From Rhodococcus rhodochrous (lineage in GTDB: Bacteria; Actinomycetota; Actinomycetes; Mycobacteriales; Mycobacteriaceae), in assembly GCF_014854695.1 (NCBI RefSeq), contig NZ_CP027557.1:310001-374000 (forward strand): a stretch of 64,000 nucleotides of DNA. Direction: 5' to 3'. The translations under genes and the position numbers were made by a program. Numbering within the stretch: position 1 is the stretch's first letter; each line of letters starts with the position of its first letter. A model generated the notes under the pieces. It searched no databases, was not told where the DNA came from, and saw only the letters and a list, made by a program, of their open reading frames with translations. Shown piece by piece: positions 1 through 12,893 of the stretch.

Positions 1-28
1 CCTCGCTTCGGTGGGGAATCTTGAGTCT

Positions 29-4978
<4,950 letters not shown>

Positions 4979-5087
4979 GAAGATGTTACGCGTCCACTGT
5001 GCGGTATCTGAAACAACACACACATCAGATATCGAAGCCCGACACGGGTTTTCGATACTCCTGATGCGTGGAATATTGTTTCATAGA
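4979..5087 (+). other. 23S-5S spacer with 3' arm of the 23S processing stalk
   Basis: Bases 4989-5002 (CGCGTCCACTGTGC) are the exact reverse complement of 1824-1837, and 5011-5020 (AAACAACACA) of 1806-1815, so the precursor can close a stem around the whole 23S. Bases about 5027-5063 hold a second repeat pair (ATATCGAAGCCC ... GGGTTTTCGATA) that can fold locally before the 5S gene. Confidence 0.8.
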
Positions 5088-5206
5088 GTTACGGCGGCCA
5101 TAGCGACAGGGAAACGCCCGGTCCCATTCCGAACCCGGAAGCTAAGCCTGTCTGCGCCGATGGTACTGCACTCGACAGGGTGTGGGAGAGTAGGACACCG
5201 CCGAAC
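5088..5206 (+). rRNA. rrf: 5S ribosomal RNA
   Basis: About 119 nt. The 5' end GTTACGGCGG pairs with the 3' end CCGCCGAAC to form helix I, and the central consensus CCCATTCCGAACCCGGAAG (loop B/helix III region) is intact, as is the GATGGTACTGC segment. It follows the 23S gene in the usual order and is immediately followed by a strong terminator, so it is the last gene of the operon. Confidence 0.97.
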
Positions 5207-5215
5207 ACCCGTTCC

Positions 5216-5255
5216 GAAAGGGGACCCACATTGTGGGTCCCCTTTCGTGTTTTCG
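5216..5255 (+). terminator. rrn operon terminator
   Basis: A perfect 15-bp inverted repeat, arms at 5216-5230 and 5232-5246 (GAAAGGGGACCCACA and its complement), followed by GTGTTTTC. It sits 9 bp after 5S and also faces the 3' end of the convergent gene ending at 5345, so it probably stops rrn transcription before it enters that gene from the wrong side. Confidence 0.92.
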
Positions 5256-5344
5256 TATGCAGAAAATGTGCCGGCCCAACGGTTTTCGAGAACCGACACG
5301 AGCTGCTCCCCGGTCCGCAGACGAACCGAGGAGCAGCCGGAGAA

Positions 5345-6505
5345 TCAGGGGCGCGGTGCCTTCGGGCGCGCGACCGGCCGCGGCAGAGCACGCGTCAGAC
5401 GCGGAGCCCAACCGTGCGACGGCCAACGCTTGAGACCCAGCCGGTCCGGCGTGACGCGAGTGTTGACGAACTTTCCCTCGAGCTCTTCGTCGGCCTCCCC
5501 GACGAACCGGTAGAGGATCGTGCCGCCGTTCTCCTCCGTGCGAGCGGCCGCTTCCCACCCGGTGGCGCGATAGACCGCCCGGACGATGTTGTCTGCGACG
5601 ACGATGATCGGCAGACCGTCGATCCCACGCGCTGCCGACCCGGCCGGCCACGGCTTGGACGCGAGTTCGCGCACCGCCGCCGGCGACGCCTTCTTCGCCT
5701 CGTTGACCCGCAGCACGACGCACGGCGTCGGCAGTTCGGGAGCGGGCGAGGCCGAGTACTGACGAACGAGCTCGGCGATCGGGATGGCGGCGCGGTCGGC
5801 TTCCGACTCCTCGGTTGCGCCCGCCAGGTTGGTGAGTACGCATTCGCCGCGGTGCGGTTCGGTCAGTCCCAGCGCTGCGATGACCGCTTCGGCCGTCACT
5901 GCGGCGGTATGGTCGGCGTCGGTCTTCGGGTTCAGCGCGTCGGCGACGATGAAGTGCTCCACCGCGTAGCCGGACTCGTAGACGGTTCGGATGCGCCGCA
6001 GAGCCGCCTCGGTCTCGGGGGTGGCCAGCGGTGTCTTCTCGCCGGCCTCGGTCAGCTTCGAGGTCTCTCCGAGCGCCGTCCAGACGAGGGTGAAGATGCG
6101 ATTTCCGCGTCCGGCGCCGACGTAGAAGATGCTCCGGTCGCGAGGATCGAGCAGGGTGTAGACGTAGGCGCCGAGCTGGTCGCAGATGTTCTTCGGAAGC
6201 AGTTTCGGGCTGGGGGCGCGGTCTTCGACATGGTTCACGAGGGCACGCAGGACGGTCAGGCGCAGCGCCACGGGGACCTTCCCGGCGGACCCGCCGAACA
6301 GTTCGCGGTTGGCTGCATCCACGGAACCGAAGGTGCGTCCGATGTGACGGCTGAGGGCGCCGAGCGCGTGGGTGAACTCCGCAAGTCTCTGGCGTGGATC
6401 GTCCGCTGTATCCGGCAACTCGTTGCTGGTCAGGAACATCTGGATCTCGGGAGATTCCAGCAGAGTTTGGGCAATGTTCGGAGGAACTGTCCACACTGTG
6501 CGCAT
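5345..6505 (-). CDS. GIY-YIG domain protein of unknown role
   Basis: A 386-residue protein. Residues about 113-140 read [23 protein letters not shown], which matches the core of the GIY-YIG nuclease fold in the LEM-3-like subgroup (YVY...DPR...FYVG.G.GNR). The N-terminal 110 residues are mostly helical and have no motif I recognise. The rest is a mixed alpha/beta region of about 240 residues. Family members include nucleases acting on branched DNA and many uncharacterised bacterial proteins. The domain is visible; nuclease activity is inference and the catalytic Glu was not located. It is transcribed toward the rrn operon, alone, with a 111-bp gap to the divergent membrane-protein gene. Confidence 0.72.
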   Translation of the reverse strand: MRTVWTVPPNIAQTLLESPEIQMFLTSNELPDTADDPRQRLAEFTHALGALSRHIGRTFGSVDAANRELFGGSAGKVPVALRLTVLRALVNHVEDRAPSPKLLPKNICDQLGAYVYTLLDPRDRSIFYVGAGRGNRIFTLVWTALGETSKLTEAGEKTPLATPETEAALRRIRTVYESGYAVEHFIVADALNPKTDADHTAAVTAEAVIAALGLTEPHRGECVLTNLAGATEESEADRAAIPIAELVRQYSASPAPELPTPCVVLRVNEAKKASPAAVRELASKPWPAGSAARGIDGLPIIVVADNIVRAVYRATGWEAAARTEENGGTILYRFVGEADEELEGKFVNTRVTPDRLGLKRWPSHGWAPRLTRALPRPVARPKAPRP

Positions 6506-6617
6506 AGAGCGACTCTAGGCCACACACAAGATTGGCGAGTCGCTCCGCGCAGGCGCCGCGCCGCCGAATCCGGAGGAAGAACCCGAGGAGAACCCGAGCC
6601 GGATAAGCTCGCGTGCC

Positions 6618-7637
6618 ATGACAGCGGTGCGGACCCGTTCCCGTTCTCGATTGTTGCGGGACACCGCGTCGTCCGCGCAGGTCGAAGCACTTCTCATCAT
6701 CGCCGTCGCGACCATCCTCGTCACCCGTCTGTACCTGCACCTGACGGGCTATCCGCAGGTCGGCGGGTCGGTCCTGCATATCGCTCACGTGCTGTGGGGC
6801 GGTCTGCTCATGGTCGCCGCGTTGATGGTCTCGTTGACCTTCATCGGCCGGGCGCCCGACCGCATCGCGGTGCTGCTCGGAGGAATCGGGTTCGGCCTGT
6901 TCCTCGACGAGGTCGGCAAGTTCGTCACGAAGACCAACGACTACTTCTACCGACCCTCGGTGGCGATCATGTACGTGGTGGTCGTGCTGCTGCTCGTCGT
7001 CAATCGAGCGGTGCACCTCCGTCGCGGGCCGTCGCCCGACGAGTATCTCGCCAACGCCGCGCTCACGGCGACGGACGGGCTCACCCACGGCCTGACCCCG
7101 ACCGACCGCGACCAGGCGCGAGTGCAGCTCGAACGCGCACGTGAGGGTGGAGTCGACCCCGAGGTCGTCGAACAGATCGATCTCCTGCTCGCCCGGTGCC
7201 GGGAGGTACCGTCGCGCTTCTCGTGGGTGGCGCTCCGGCTGCCGGAGCGACTGCGGGGTGAACGCAGTGTCCGCGTCGCGGCAGCCCTGCTCACCATTTT
7301 CTCCGTCGGCATTCTCCTCAATGCAGCCGCCACTTTGGAGGAGGATCTCGCCGCCCGGACGAGCAACGTGGTGACCGTGATCCAGCTCGTCGGCTCCGGC
7401 GTCACCGTCCTGCTGTGCGTGGTGGGATCGGTGGGCTTGTGGCGCCGGCGAAGGTGGGCGATCCGTGCACTCCGGACGGCCGCGTTGATCACCGTCTTCT
7501 TCGTCGACGTGCTGGAGTTCGCCGTCCAGGAGTTCGGGGCGCTGCTCAACGTCGCCGTGGGCGCCGCCGCGCTGTCGGTGTTCTCACACCACCTGCGGCA
7601 GATGTCCCGGCACGAGGCGCTGCCGGACACGGCGTGA
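6618..7637 (+). CDS. multi-pass membrane protein, unknown function
   Basis: A 339-residue protein with hydrophobic segments at roughly residues 22-42, 52-75, 83-100 and 112-128 and another group of three or four from about 215 to 320, separated by a charged cytoplasmic-type linker (130-210). The segment GIGFGLFLDEVGKFVT within the third helix region carries two acidic residues next to a membrane helix and looks conserved-functional, but I do not recognise the family. The ATG at 6618 has no clear ribosome-binding site. It is divergent from the GIY-YIG gene. No function is proposed. Confidence 0.75.
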   Translation: MTAVRTRSRSRLLRDTASSAQVEALLIIAVATILVTRLYLHLTGYPQVGGSVLHIAHVLWGGLLMVAALMVSLTFIGRAPDRIAVLLGGIGFGLFLDEVGKFVTKTNDYFYRPSVAIMYVVVVLLLVVNRAVHLRRGPSPDEYLANAALTATDGLTHGLTPTDRDQARVQLERAREGGVDPEVVEQIDLLLARCREVPSRFSWVALRLPERLRGERSVRVAAALLTIFSVGILLNAAATLEEDLAARTSNVVTVIQLVGSGVTVLLCVVGSVGLWRRRRWAIRALRTAALITVFFVDVLEFAVQEFGALLNVAVGAAALSVFSHHLRQMSRHEALPDTA

Positions 7638-7722
7638 GCAGATGAGCCCGCCGCAACCGTGTGGTGGACGAATCACGGCACCGCTGCCCACCGTGTGCGC
7701 TTCGTCGCATACCGTATAGACC

Positions 7723-8322
7723 GTGAGCACCCCAGCCTCTGACGCCACCGGTTCCGCGTCGACGTGGCCCGCGCTACTCACGTGGCGTGCGGCCGATGTG
7801 TCTCGGATGGAGTCGGTACGAGTACAGCTCTCCGGCCGCCGTATCAAGGCGTCCGGTCGCATCGTGGGTGCGGAGAGCACCGACCATCCGGCCTTCAGCG
7901 CGTCGTACGACCTGGTGACGGACGAGAACGGTGTCACCCGCCGATTGTCGGTGCGCACCACCCTCGCTTCGGGTGAGCGGCACATGTCCCTCACCCGGTC
8001 CGAAGAGGGCATCTGGATGTCCGACAACGGCATCGACCATCAGCGGTCCACCTTCGGTGGGGCACTCGACGTCGATGTGGTGTTCAGTCCGTTCTTCAAC
8101 GCCCTGCCCATCCGCCGGCACGACCTGCAGGCCGGAGCCGACGACGTGGAGGTGCCCGTCGTCTACGTCAACCTCATCGATCTCAGCATCGAGGAGGCCA
8201 CGGTCGTCTACAGCAGTGCGTCCGACGGCATCCACGTGCTGTCGCCGCGTTCTTCGTCGTCGGTGACCGTCGACGAGGACGGCTTCGTCCTCGAGTACCG
8301 AGGACTCGCCTCCCGCATCTAG
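7723..8322 (+). CDS. putative glycolipid-binding protein (DUF1089-like)
   Basis: A 199-residue soluble protein with no signal peptide, made mostly of beta strands. The layout (WRA.....ESVRV, then YDLVTDENGVTRRLSVRTTL, then GIDH......DVDVVFSPFFNALPIRR) resembles the putative glycolipid-binding family whose structural prototype is Pseudomonas PA1994. That family is related in fold to LolA-like lipid-binding proteins. The assignment is by recognition of the strand pattern only. The start is GTG at 7723. Its stop overlaps the end of the convergent amidase gene by 4 bp. Confidence 0.65.
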   Translation: MSTPASDATGSASTWPALLTWRAADVSRMESVRVQLSGRRIKASGRIVGAESTDHPAFSASYDLVTDENGVTRRLSVRTTLASGERHMSLTRSEEGIWMSDNGIDHQRSTFGGALDVDVVFSPFFNALPIRRHDLQAGADDVEVPVVYVNLIDLSIEEATVVYSSASDGIHVLSPRSSSSVTVDEDGFVLEYRGLASRI

Positions 8323-9656
8323 GGCTGTCCCGACGCCTCCACCGCCATGGCCACGGCGAACGCGGCCGATTCGGCAGGGTGGCTGCCGTGCCCGTGCGTG
8401 CCGCCGGTGAGGCCGACGATCTGGAGTCCGACCGGCGACGACCCACCGTCCGGGGCCGGCACCGAGACGGCCGGGACACCGAGGACGCTGAACGGGATGC
8501 ACATCTGCAGCAGCGGTGCGCGCAGCTCGACGGGATCGCTCGTCAGCGGCGCCGAACGCACGCCGGTGGTGACGGTGATCAGCGCGTCGAGCTTGTCCAC
8601 GGTGCGGAGGCGGTGCACGACGTCGTGACGCAGTCGCGCGACCGCCCGGGCCGCGTGGATGTACTCGTAGGCCGGCCGGTCGCGTTGCGCGGCGAGCAGA
8701 GCGGCCGTCGGAGGCTGGTAGCGGTCGGGATCGGCTTCGAACCAGGAGCGATGTGTCTCGTACGCTTCCGATCCGGTGACCACGGGATACAGCTCGAGCA
8801 TCTCGTCGGTCTCGGGCAGTTCCACGTCGACGACGCGGACGCCCAGATCCGTGAGGGTGCGGCACGCCGTCTCGACGGCCTCGTCGAAGACGGACGACAG
8901 ATCCCAGATGCCACCCCGCAGGCGTCCGATGCGCAGTTCGGAGACCGGGGTGCGCAGGTGCGCGATGCCCGGCACGGCGCCCCACGCGAGCGAGGCGTCC
9001 AGGGCATCGGCGGCGAGCAGACCGACATGGTCGAAGGTCGTCGACAGCGGGAACACGCCCTGCTCGGGAAGAGCACCGAAGCCCGGCTTGAATCCGACGA
9101 TCCCGCACAGCGCCGCCGGGGTGCGGACGCTGCAGCCGGTGTCGGTTCCCAGCGCGACGGGCACGACGCCCCTCGCGACCAGCACTGCGGAGCCCGACGA
9201 CGAACCACCGCTGATCAGATCCGGGTTGTGGGGGTGGGAGGCCGCTCCGGACGCATTGATCAACCCGGTGGGCCCGTAGGCGAACTCGTGGAGGTGGGTC
9301 TTCGCCACCACGATGGCTCCGGCTTCGCGGAGCTTCTCGATGACACGAGCGTCGCGCCGGGCCGGGGAAGCGTCGGCGAGGACCGCGCTGCCGCAGCGGG
9401 TGGGGAACCCGGCGACGTCGATGTTGTCCTTCACCGCGACCGCGACGCCGTGCAGGGGGCCGATCCAGTTCCCGGCGGCGATCTGCTCGTCGGCGAGGGC
9501 TGCGGCTTCGAGCGCTGCTTCGTCGTTGCGGGCGGCGACGGCGTTCTCCCAGGGGGTCCCGGCGAGGGCGTCGAGTTCGGCGAGAACCGAGCGGACGTGC
9601 TCGGTCGGGGTCGTCTTGCCGGTGGTCAGCGCCGAGGCGATGTCGCGGAGGTTCAT
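8319..9656 (-). CDS. amidase-signature family hydrolase
   Basis: A 445-residue amidase-signature enzyme, hydrolysing an amide to acid plus ammonia or amine. The Ser-cisSer-Lys triad is visible: Lys76 in VAVKDNID, the cis-Ser in the GGSSSGSA loop at 150-157, and the nucleophile Ser176 in GTDTGCSVRTP. Length is normal for AtzF/GatA-type enzymes but no GatB/GatC partner is present, so it is not a tRNA amidotransferase subunit. The ATG at 9656 overlaps the tyrA stop (ATGA), favouring it over the GTG at 9665 and indicating translational coupling. The substrate is unknown; a Phe/Tyr-related amide is suggested only by the neighbour. Confidence 0.88.
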   Translation of the reverse strand: MNLRDIASALTTGKTTPTEHVRSVLAELDALAGTPWENAVAARNDEAALEAAALADEQIAAGNWIGPLHGVAVAVKDNIDVAGFPTRCGSAVLADASPARRDARVIEKLREAGAIVVAKTHLHEFAYGPTGLINASGAASHPHNPDLISGGSSSGSAVLVARGVVPVALGTDTGCSVRTPAALCGIVGFKPGFGALPEQGVFPLSTTFDHVGLLAADALDASLAWGAVPGIAHLRTPVSELRIGRLRGGIWDLSSVFDEAVETACRTLTDLGVRVVDVELPETDEMLELYPVVTGSEAYETHRSWFEADPDRYQPPTAALLAAQRDRPAYEYIHAARAVARLRHDVVHRLRTVDKLDALITVTTGVRSAPLTSDPVELRAPLLQMCIPFSVLGVPAVSVPAPDGGSSPVGLQIVGLTGGTHGHGSHPAESAAFAVAMAVEASGQP

Positions 9657-10597
9657 CGCGTCCACACCCCACCGCGTCGTCCGGCCTCGCGGAATGCCTC
9701 GACCCAGCCGTCGTCGCCGGGCTGAATGCCGACGATCGGGTCGCGGCGGCGCTGTTCGTAGCGGGTCCGCGCCGCATGACCGGCGCGGGTGAGTTCGGAG
9801 GTGCTGCGGTCGGCCAGCTGCTCCCGGGCCGTCCCCAGCACCTCGAGCGTCTCGTCCAGCGCGACCAGCAGGGCCTCGGCGTTGCCCTCACACATCGCGT
9901 CCACCAGGGCCGGTGCCGTCGCCGCGACCCGCGTGCCGTCCCGGAACGAGCCGGCAGCGAGACCGAGCGCGAGATCGCCACCTCCGGCGCCCGACAGGGC
10001 CAATGCTTCGGCAAGGAGATGGGGGAGGTGGGAGACCCGCGCGACCGCCGCGTCGTGCTCCCGGGACTCGGCGGGCACGACGACGGAGCCACAGTCGAGC
10101 GCGAGGTCGGCGACCTGCCGCCACACCTCGGGATCGGTGCCGTCGTCGACGGTCACCACCCACACCGCATCGCGGAACAGGTCGGCGGTCCCAGCGGTCC
10201 AGCCGGACTCCGCCGTACCCGCCATGGGGTGTCCACCCACGAAACGTCGCGACAGGCCGTGAGCGGCGACGACAGCGGCCACTTCCGCCTTGATGCTCAC
10301 CACGTCGGTGAGTGCGACGTCGGGGGCGTGCTCGGCCACCGCCTCGAGGATGCTGCCCACCGCCGGCATCGGCACCGCGATCACCACCAGGGCGTCGGTG
10401 TCGGCGGCGCGACGCAGCGTGGCCGAGAGGTCGGTGGACGCGTCGAAGCCGTCGGCGACGGCGGCCTCCACGGCCTGCGACGACCTGTTGTAACCCCACG
10501 CCTGCCTTCCGGTCGCCGCGGCGGCACGCAGCAGCGAACCACCGATCAGACCGAGGCCGAGGACACAGACGGGCGGGGAAGAGACGGCTGAGGACAC
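9653..10597 (-). CDS. tyrA: prephenate/arogenate dehydrogenase (TyrA)
   Basis: A 314-residue enzyme of tyrosine synthesis: oxidative decarboxylation of prephenate or arogenate with NAD(P). An N-terminal Rossmann motif GLGLIGGS (14-21), the catalytic-region motif GGHPMAGTAESG (121-132, His123) and SHLPH further on are diagnostic. The second beta strand ends in GYNRSS rather than an acidic residue; Asn-Arg-Ser at this position often indicates NADP use, and corynebacterial relatives work on arogenate, so specificity is open. The open frame extends far upstream to 11833, but the GTG at 10597 is the only start next to the conserved N-terminus. It forms an operon with the amidase. It lacks an obvious C-terminal ACT domain. 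Confidence 0.93.
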   Translation of the reverse strand: MSSAVSSPPVCVLGLGLIGGSLLRAAAATGRQAWGYNRSSQAVEAAVADGFDASTDLSATLRRAADTDALVVIAVPMPAVGSILEAVAEHAPDVALTDVVSIKAEVAAVVAAHGLSRRFVGGHPMAGTAESGWTAGTADLFRDAVWVVTVDDGTDPEVWRQVADLALDCGSVVVPAESREHDAAVARVSHLPHLLAEALALSGAGGGDLALGLAAGSFRDGTRVAATAPALVDAMCEGNAEALLVALDETLEVLGTAREQLADRSTSELTRAGHAARTRYEQRRRDPIVGIQPGDDGWVEAFREAGRRGGVWTR

Positions 10598-10663
10598 CTC
10601 ATCAGGTTGGCATATCCCGTGCTGGGCTTCATTCACCGGACGTGGCCGACTACCGTTGCGCCC

Positions 10664-11224
10664 ATGGCTGCACAGCGTGTAGGGAACAAGAGCCCTTCCG
10701 TGACCCAGAGCGGGAACACCGCCGGGAATTCGAGCGACGACCTCGACGGCTTCGCCGTCGCCGTGACGCGGGAGGAAGGTCGTTGGAAGTGCCGGGCGTT
10801 GTCCGGTGCCGCACTGACGAGTCTCGATACCGCAGTGACCGAGTTGCGGGAGCTGAGAAGCTCCGGCGCAGTGTTCGGTCTGCTGAACGTGGACGACGAG
10901 TTCTTCATCATCGTGCGTCCCGCACCTGCGGGAACGAGGTTGCTGCTGTCCGACGCGACGATGGCCGTCGACTACGACATCGCCGCCGACGTCCTCGATG
11001 CGCTGAACATCGAGATCCCCGACATCGATCCCGACGAACTCGACGACATCGAGCCGTGGGAGGAGGGCGACCTCGGCATCCTGGCCGACATGGGCCTGCC
11101 CGAGCCGGTGCTCTCGGTGATCCTGTCGGAGACCGACCTGTATCCCGACGAGCAGCTCGACGAGATCGCGCAGCGGCTCGGTTTCGACGACGTCCTGGGT
11201 AACACCCTGGACAAGCTCCGTTAG
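10664..11224 (+). CDS. TadA-associated protein
   Basis: A 186-residue protein of the actinobacterial family annotated as tRNA adenosine deaminase-associated protein; its biochemical role is unknown. The sequence is strikingly acidic from residue about 120 on (PDIDPDELDDIEPWEEGD). The middle part, FGLLNVDDEFFIIVRP, looks like a core beta strand region. The ATG at 10664 is preferred over upstream in-frame codons because the extension is not conserved-looking. Its stop at 11222-11224 is directly followed by the tadA ATG with no spacer, so the two are translationally linked. It is divergent from tyrA, with a 66-bp gap holding both promoters. Confidence 0.85.
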   Translation: MAAQRVGNKSPSVTQSGNTAGNSSDDLDGFAVAVTREEGRWKCRALSGAALTSLDTAVTELRELRSSGAVFGLLNVDDEFFIIVRPAPAGTRLLLSDATMAVDYDIAADVLDALNIEIPDIDPDELDDIEPWEEGDLGILADMGLPEPVLSVILSETDLYPDEQLDEIAQRLGFDDVLGNTLDKLR

Positions 11225-11701
11225 ATGGGGCTGCGCGACGACGAGGCATTGATCCGGGTCGCGCTGGAGGCCGCCGCTGCCGCGCCCGCCGGTGATGTAC
11301 CGGTGGGCGCGGTGGTGTTCGGGCCGGACGGCACCGAGATCGCGCGGGCGGCGAACTCCCGCGAGGCCACCGGCGACCCCACCGCGCACGCCGAGGTGCT
11401 CGCTCTGCGCGCGGCAGCGCAGGTCTACGGCGACGGATGGCGTCTCGAGGGCGCAACCCTCGCCGTGACCCTCGAGCCCTGCACGATGTGCGCGGGTGCG
11501 CTGGTGCTCTCCCGGGTGTCGCGGGTGGTCTTCGGGGCGTGGGAACCGAAGACGGGTGCCGTCGGGTCGCTGTGGGACGTGGTGCGCGACCGGCGCCTCA
11601 CACACCGCCCCGAAGTGCGCGGCGGTGTGCTCGAAGCGGAGTGCGCGTCGGTGCTCGAAGCGTTCTTCCGGGAACACCGAGGTCCAGCAGCGGAGCTGTG
11701 A
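11225..11701 (+). CDS. tadA: tRNA-specific adenosine deaminase
   Basis: A 158-residue deaminase that converts A34 to inosine in tRNA-Arg(ACG), letting one tRNA read CGU, CGC and CGA. The zinc/catalytic site is complete: HAE at 55-57 (His55 ligand, Glu57 proton shuttle) and PCTMC with Cys86 and Cys89. Length and the WE.K.GA..S motif (residues about 107-114) fit TadA rather than cytidine or guanine deaminase. It begins right after the stop of the TadA-associated gene. Confidence 0.94.
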   Translation: MGLRDDEALIRVALEAAAAAPAGDVPVGAVVFGPDGTEIARAANSREATGDPTAHAEVLALRAAAQVYGDGWRLEGATLAVTLEPCTMCAGALVLSRVSRVVFGAWEPKTGAVGSLWDVVRDRRLTHRPEVRGGVLEAECASVLEAFFREHRGPAAEL

Positions 11702-11747
11702 CCAGGCGATTTCGGGATGAGGCATGCAATCCGCTAGAGTCGTCAGC

Positions 11748-11838
11748 GGTGGCGTGACCGAGCGGCCGAAGGAGCGCGCCTCGAAAGCGCGTGACGGGTA
11801 ACCCCCGTCCGTGGGTTCAAATCCCACCGCCACCGCCA
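11748..11838 (+). tRNA. tRNA-Ser (anticodon CGA)
   Basis: Acceptor stem GGTGGCG (11748-11754) pairs with CGCCACC (11828-11834). The anticodon stem CGCGC/GCGCG (11775-11779, 11787-11791) holds loop CTCGAAA with anticodon CGA at 11782-11784, reading UCG. A long variable arm (GACGGGTAACCCCCGTC region) marks a class II tRNA-Ser. The T arm GTGGG-TTCAAAT-CCCAC is canonical. Discriminator G is followed by an encoded CCA. Confidence 0.97.
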
Positions 11839-11839
11839 G

Positions 11840-11876
11840 AAGCCCCTCACCTGTTCAGGCAGGTGAGGGGCTTTTC
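11840..11876 (+). terminator. terminator of tRNA-Ser
   Basis: A 14-bp perfect stem (11840-11853 with 11860-11873, AAGCCCCTCACCTG and complement), a 6-base loop and CTTTTCT at the 3' side. It starts two bases after the tRNA CCA end. Confidence 0.93.
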
Positions 11877-11909
11877 TCATGTCTGGAGGTCGACGCCGGG
11901 AGCTCCGAA

Positions 11910-11979
11910 TCATTCGCTACGGCTTTTGCCATCCGCTGCGGCAATTGCGGTAGCGGATAGCGAAAGCTGTAGCGAATGA
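11910..11979. repeat. 70-bp near-perfect inverted repeat
   Basis: Arms 11910-11937 and 11952-11979 match at about 25 of 28 positions, and the 14-base centre (GCGGCAATTGCGGT) continues the dyad around AATT, so the whole element can form one long hairpin. The motif TAGCG occurs three times in the right arm. It follows the tRNA-Ser terminator and precedes an alpha/beta hydrolase gene. A second terminator seems unnecessary here; a palindromic dispersed repeat (REP or small MITE-like) is possible. No other copy occurs in this window that I can see. Confidence 0.8.
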
Positions 11980-12089
11980 CTGGGAGAGGCGACGAGGTGC
12001 GCCTGAGGGAGTGTGGGTCGGGCTGCCTGCGTCCGCCCAGGTCTTCCGATAGGTTCGCGCCTGCATGCTCGCAATCGGAAGGGGGAACA

Positions 12090-12893
12090 GTGGCTCGCGC
12101 CAGCTCGACGCTCGTCGGACCTGCCGAATCCGACGTCCCACCGGCCGTTCTCGTGCACGGGGTGCTGGCTTGGGGAGACGACGAGACCTACGGATTCGGT
12201 CGGCAACGGCCCTTGGGGGCGTCACGTCGGCTGATCCTGATGGACCGTCGCGGGCACGGTAACTCGCCGGATCTCGACGGGGCCCATCGCACCGACTACG
12301 AGGTGGATGCCGCCGACATCGTCGAACTGCTCGGTGACGGTGCCCATCTCGTCGGACATTCGTACGGTGCGGTCGCAGCGATGCTCGCGGCGGCGGAACG
12401 GCCGGACCTGGTGCGTTCGTTGTGCCTGATCCAGCCCGGGTGCCTGAAGGTCGCGGAGAGCGAACCGGTCGTCGCCGAGAACCTCGCCCGCGCCCGCGCG
12501 TCCCAGGCAGCGCTCCCGCCCGAGCTCACTGCGGAGGACTATCTGCGTCTCACCACGGAGAGCGTCGGCATGCCACCGGCGGAACCCACCCCGAAGCGGC
12601 TACGCGCAGCGGCGACGTCGATGCGGGAGAGGCCTTGCTGGGACGCCGACATCCCCCTCGAGCCGCTCGCGGCGGCGCCGTGGCCGAAGCTCGTCGTCAT
12701 CGGTGACTGGGCGGGCGCACCCGACGAGTACAAGCGACTGGCGGGAGATCCGCTGACGATCACGGCGCGGGTCGTCGCAAACCGGATCGATGGAGAACTA
12801 CTCGAGGTTCCCGGCTTCTACCCGCACGTCCAGCAGCCGGAAACTGTCAACGAGGCGCTCGACGAACTGTGGAGCCGGACCGACGCCCGTTGA
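12090..12893 (+). CDS. alpha/beta-hydrolase fold protein
   Basis: A 267-residue hydrolase. The nucleophile elbow GHSYG is at 89-93 with Ser91, the oxyanion-hole region is VLVHGVLAWG (20-29), and a MDRRGHGNSPDLDG stretch follows strand 4, as in many esterases and C-C bond hydrolases. A C-terminal HVQQPE (residues about 250-255) can supply the catalytic His. The GTG at 12090 lies after a good GGAAGGGGG ribosome-binding site and is preferred over the upstream in-frame ATG at 11976, which would put the 70-bp hairpin arm in the coding region. The 3' end overlaps the convergent membrane-protein gene by 47 bp. Substrate unknown. Confidence 0.85.
   Translation: MARASSTLVGPAESDVPPAVLVHGVLAWGDDETYGFGRQRPLGASRRLILMDRRGHGNSPDLDGAHRTDYEVDAADIVELLGDGAHLVGHSYGAVAAMLAAAERPDLVRSLCLIQPGCLKVAESEPVVAENLARARASQAALPPELTAEDYLRLTTESVGMPPAEPTPKRLRAAATSMRERPCWDADIPLEPLAAAPWPKLVVIGDWAGAPDEYKRLAGDPLTITARVVANRIDGELLEVPGFYPHVQQPETVNEALDELWSRTDAR

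Noticed and set aside
5142-7144. Two very long overlapping open frames on opposite strands (about 650 codons each).
   Set aside because: They are GC-rich shadow frames of the GIY-YIG and membrane-protein genes and run into the 5S gene; composition is Arg/Pro-rich with no motif.
10598-11833. N-terminal extension of tyrA reaching across tadA.
   Set aside because: The extension is antisense to the TadA genes, and the Rossmann fold begins just after the GTG at 10597.
11748-11979. tRNA-Ser as an integration site with the 70-bp repeat as attachment remnant.
   Set aside because: There is no integrase and no direct repeat of the tRNA 3' end downstream; flanking genes look native.
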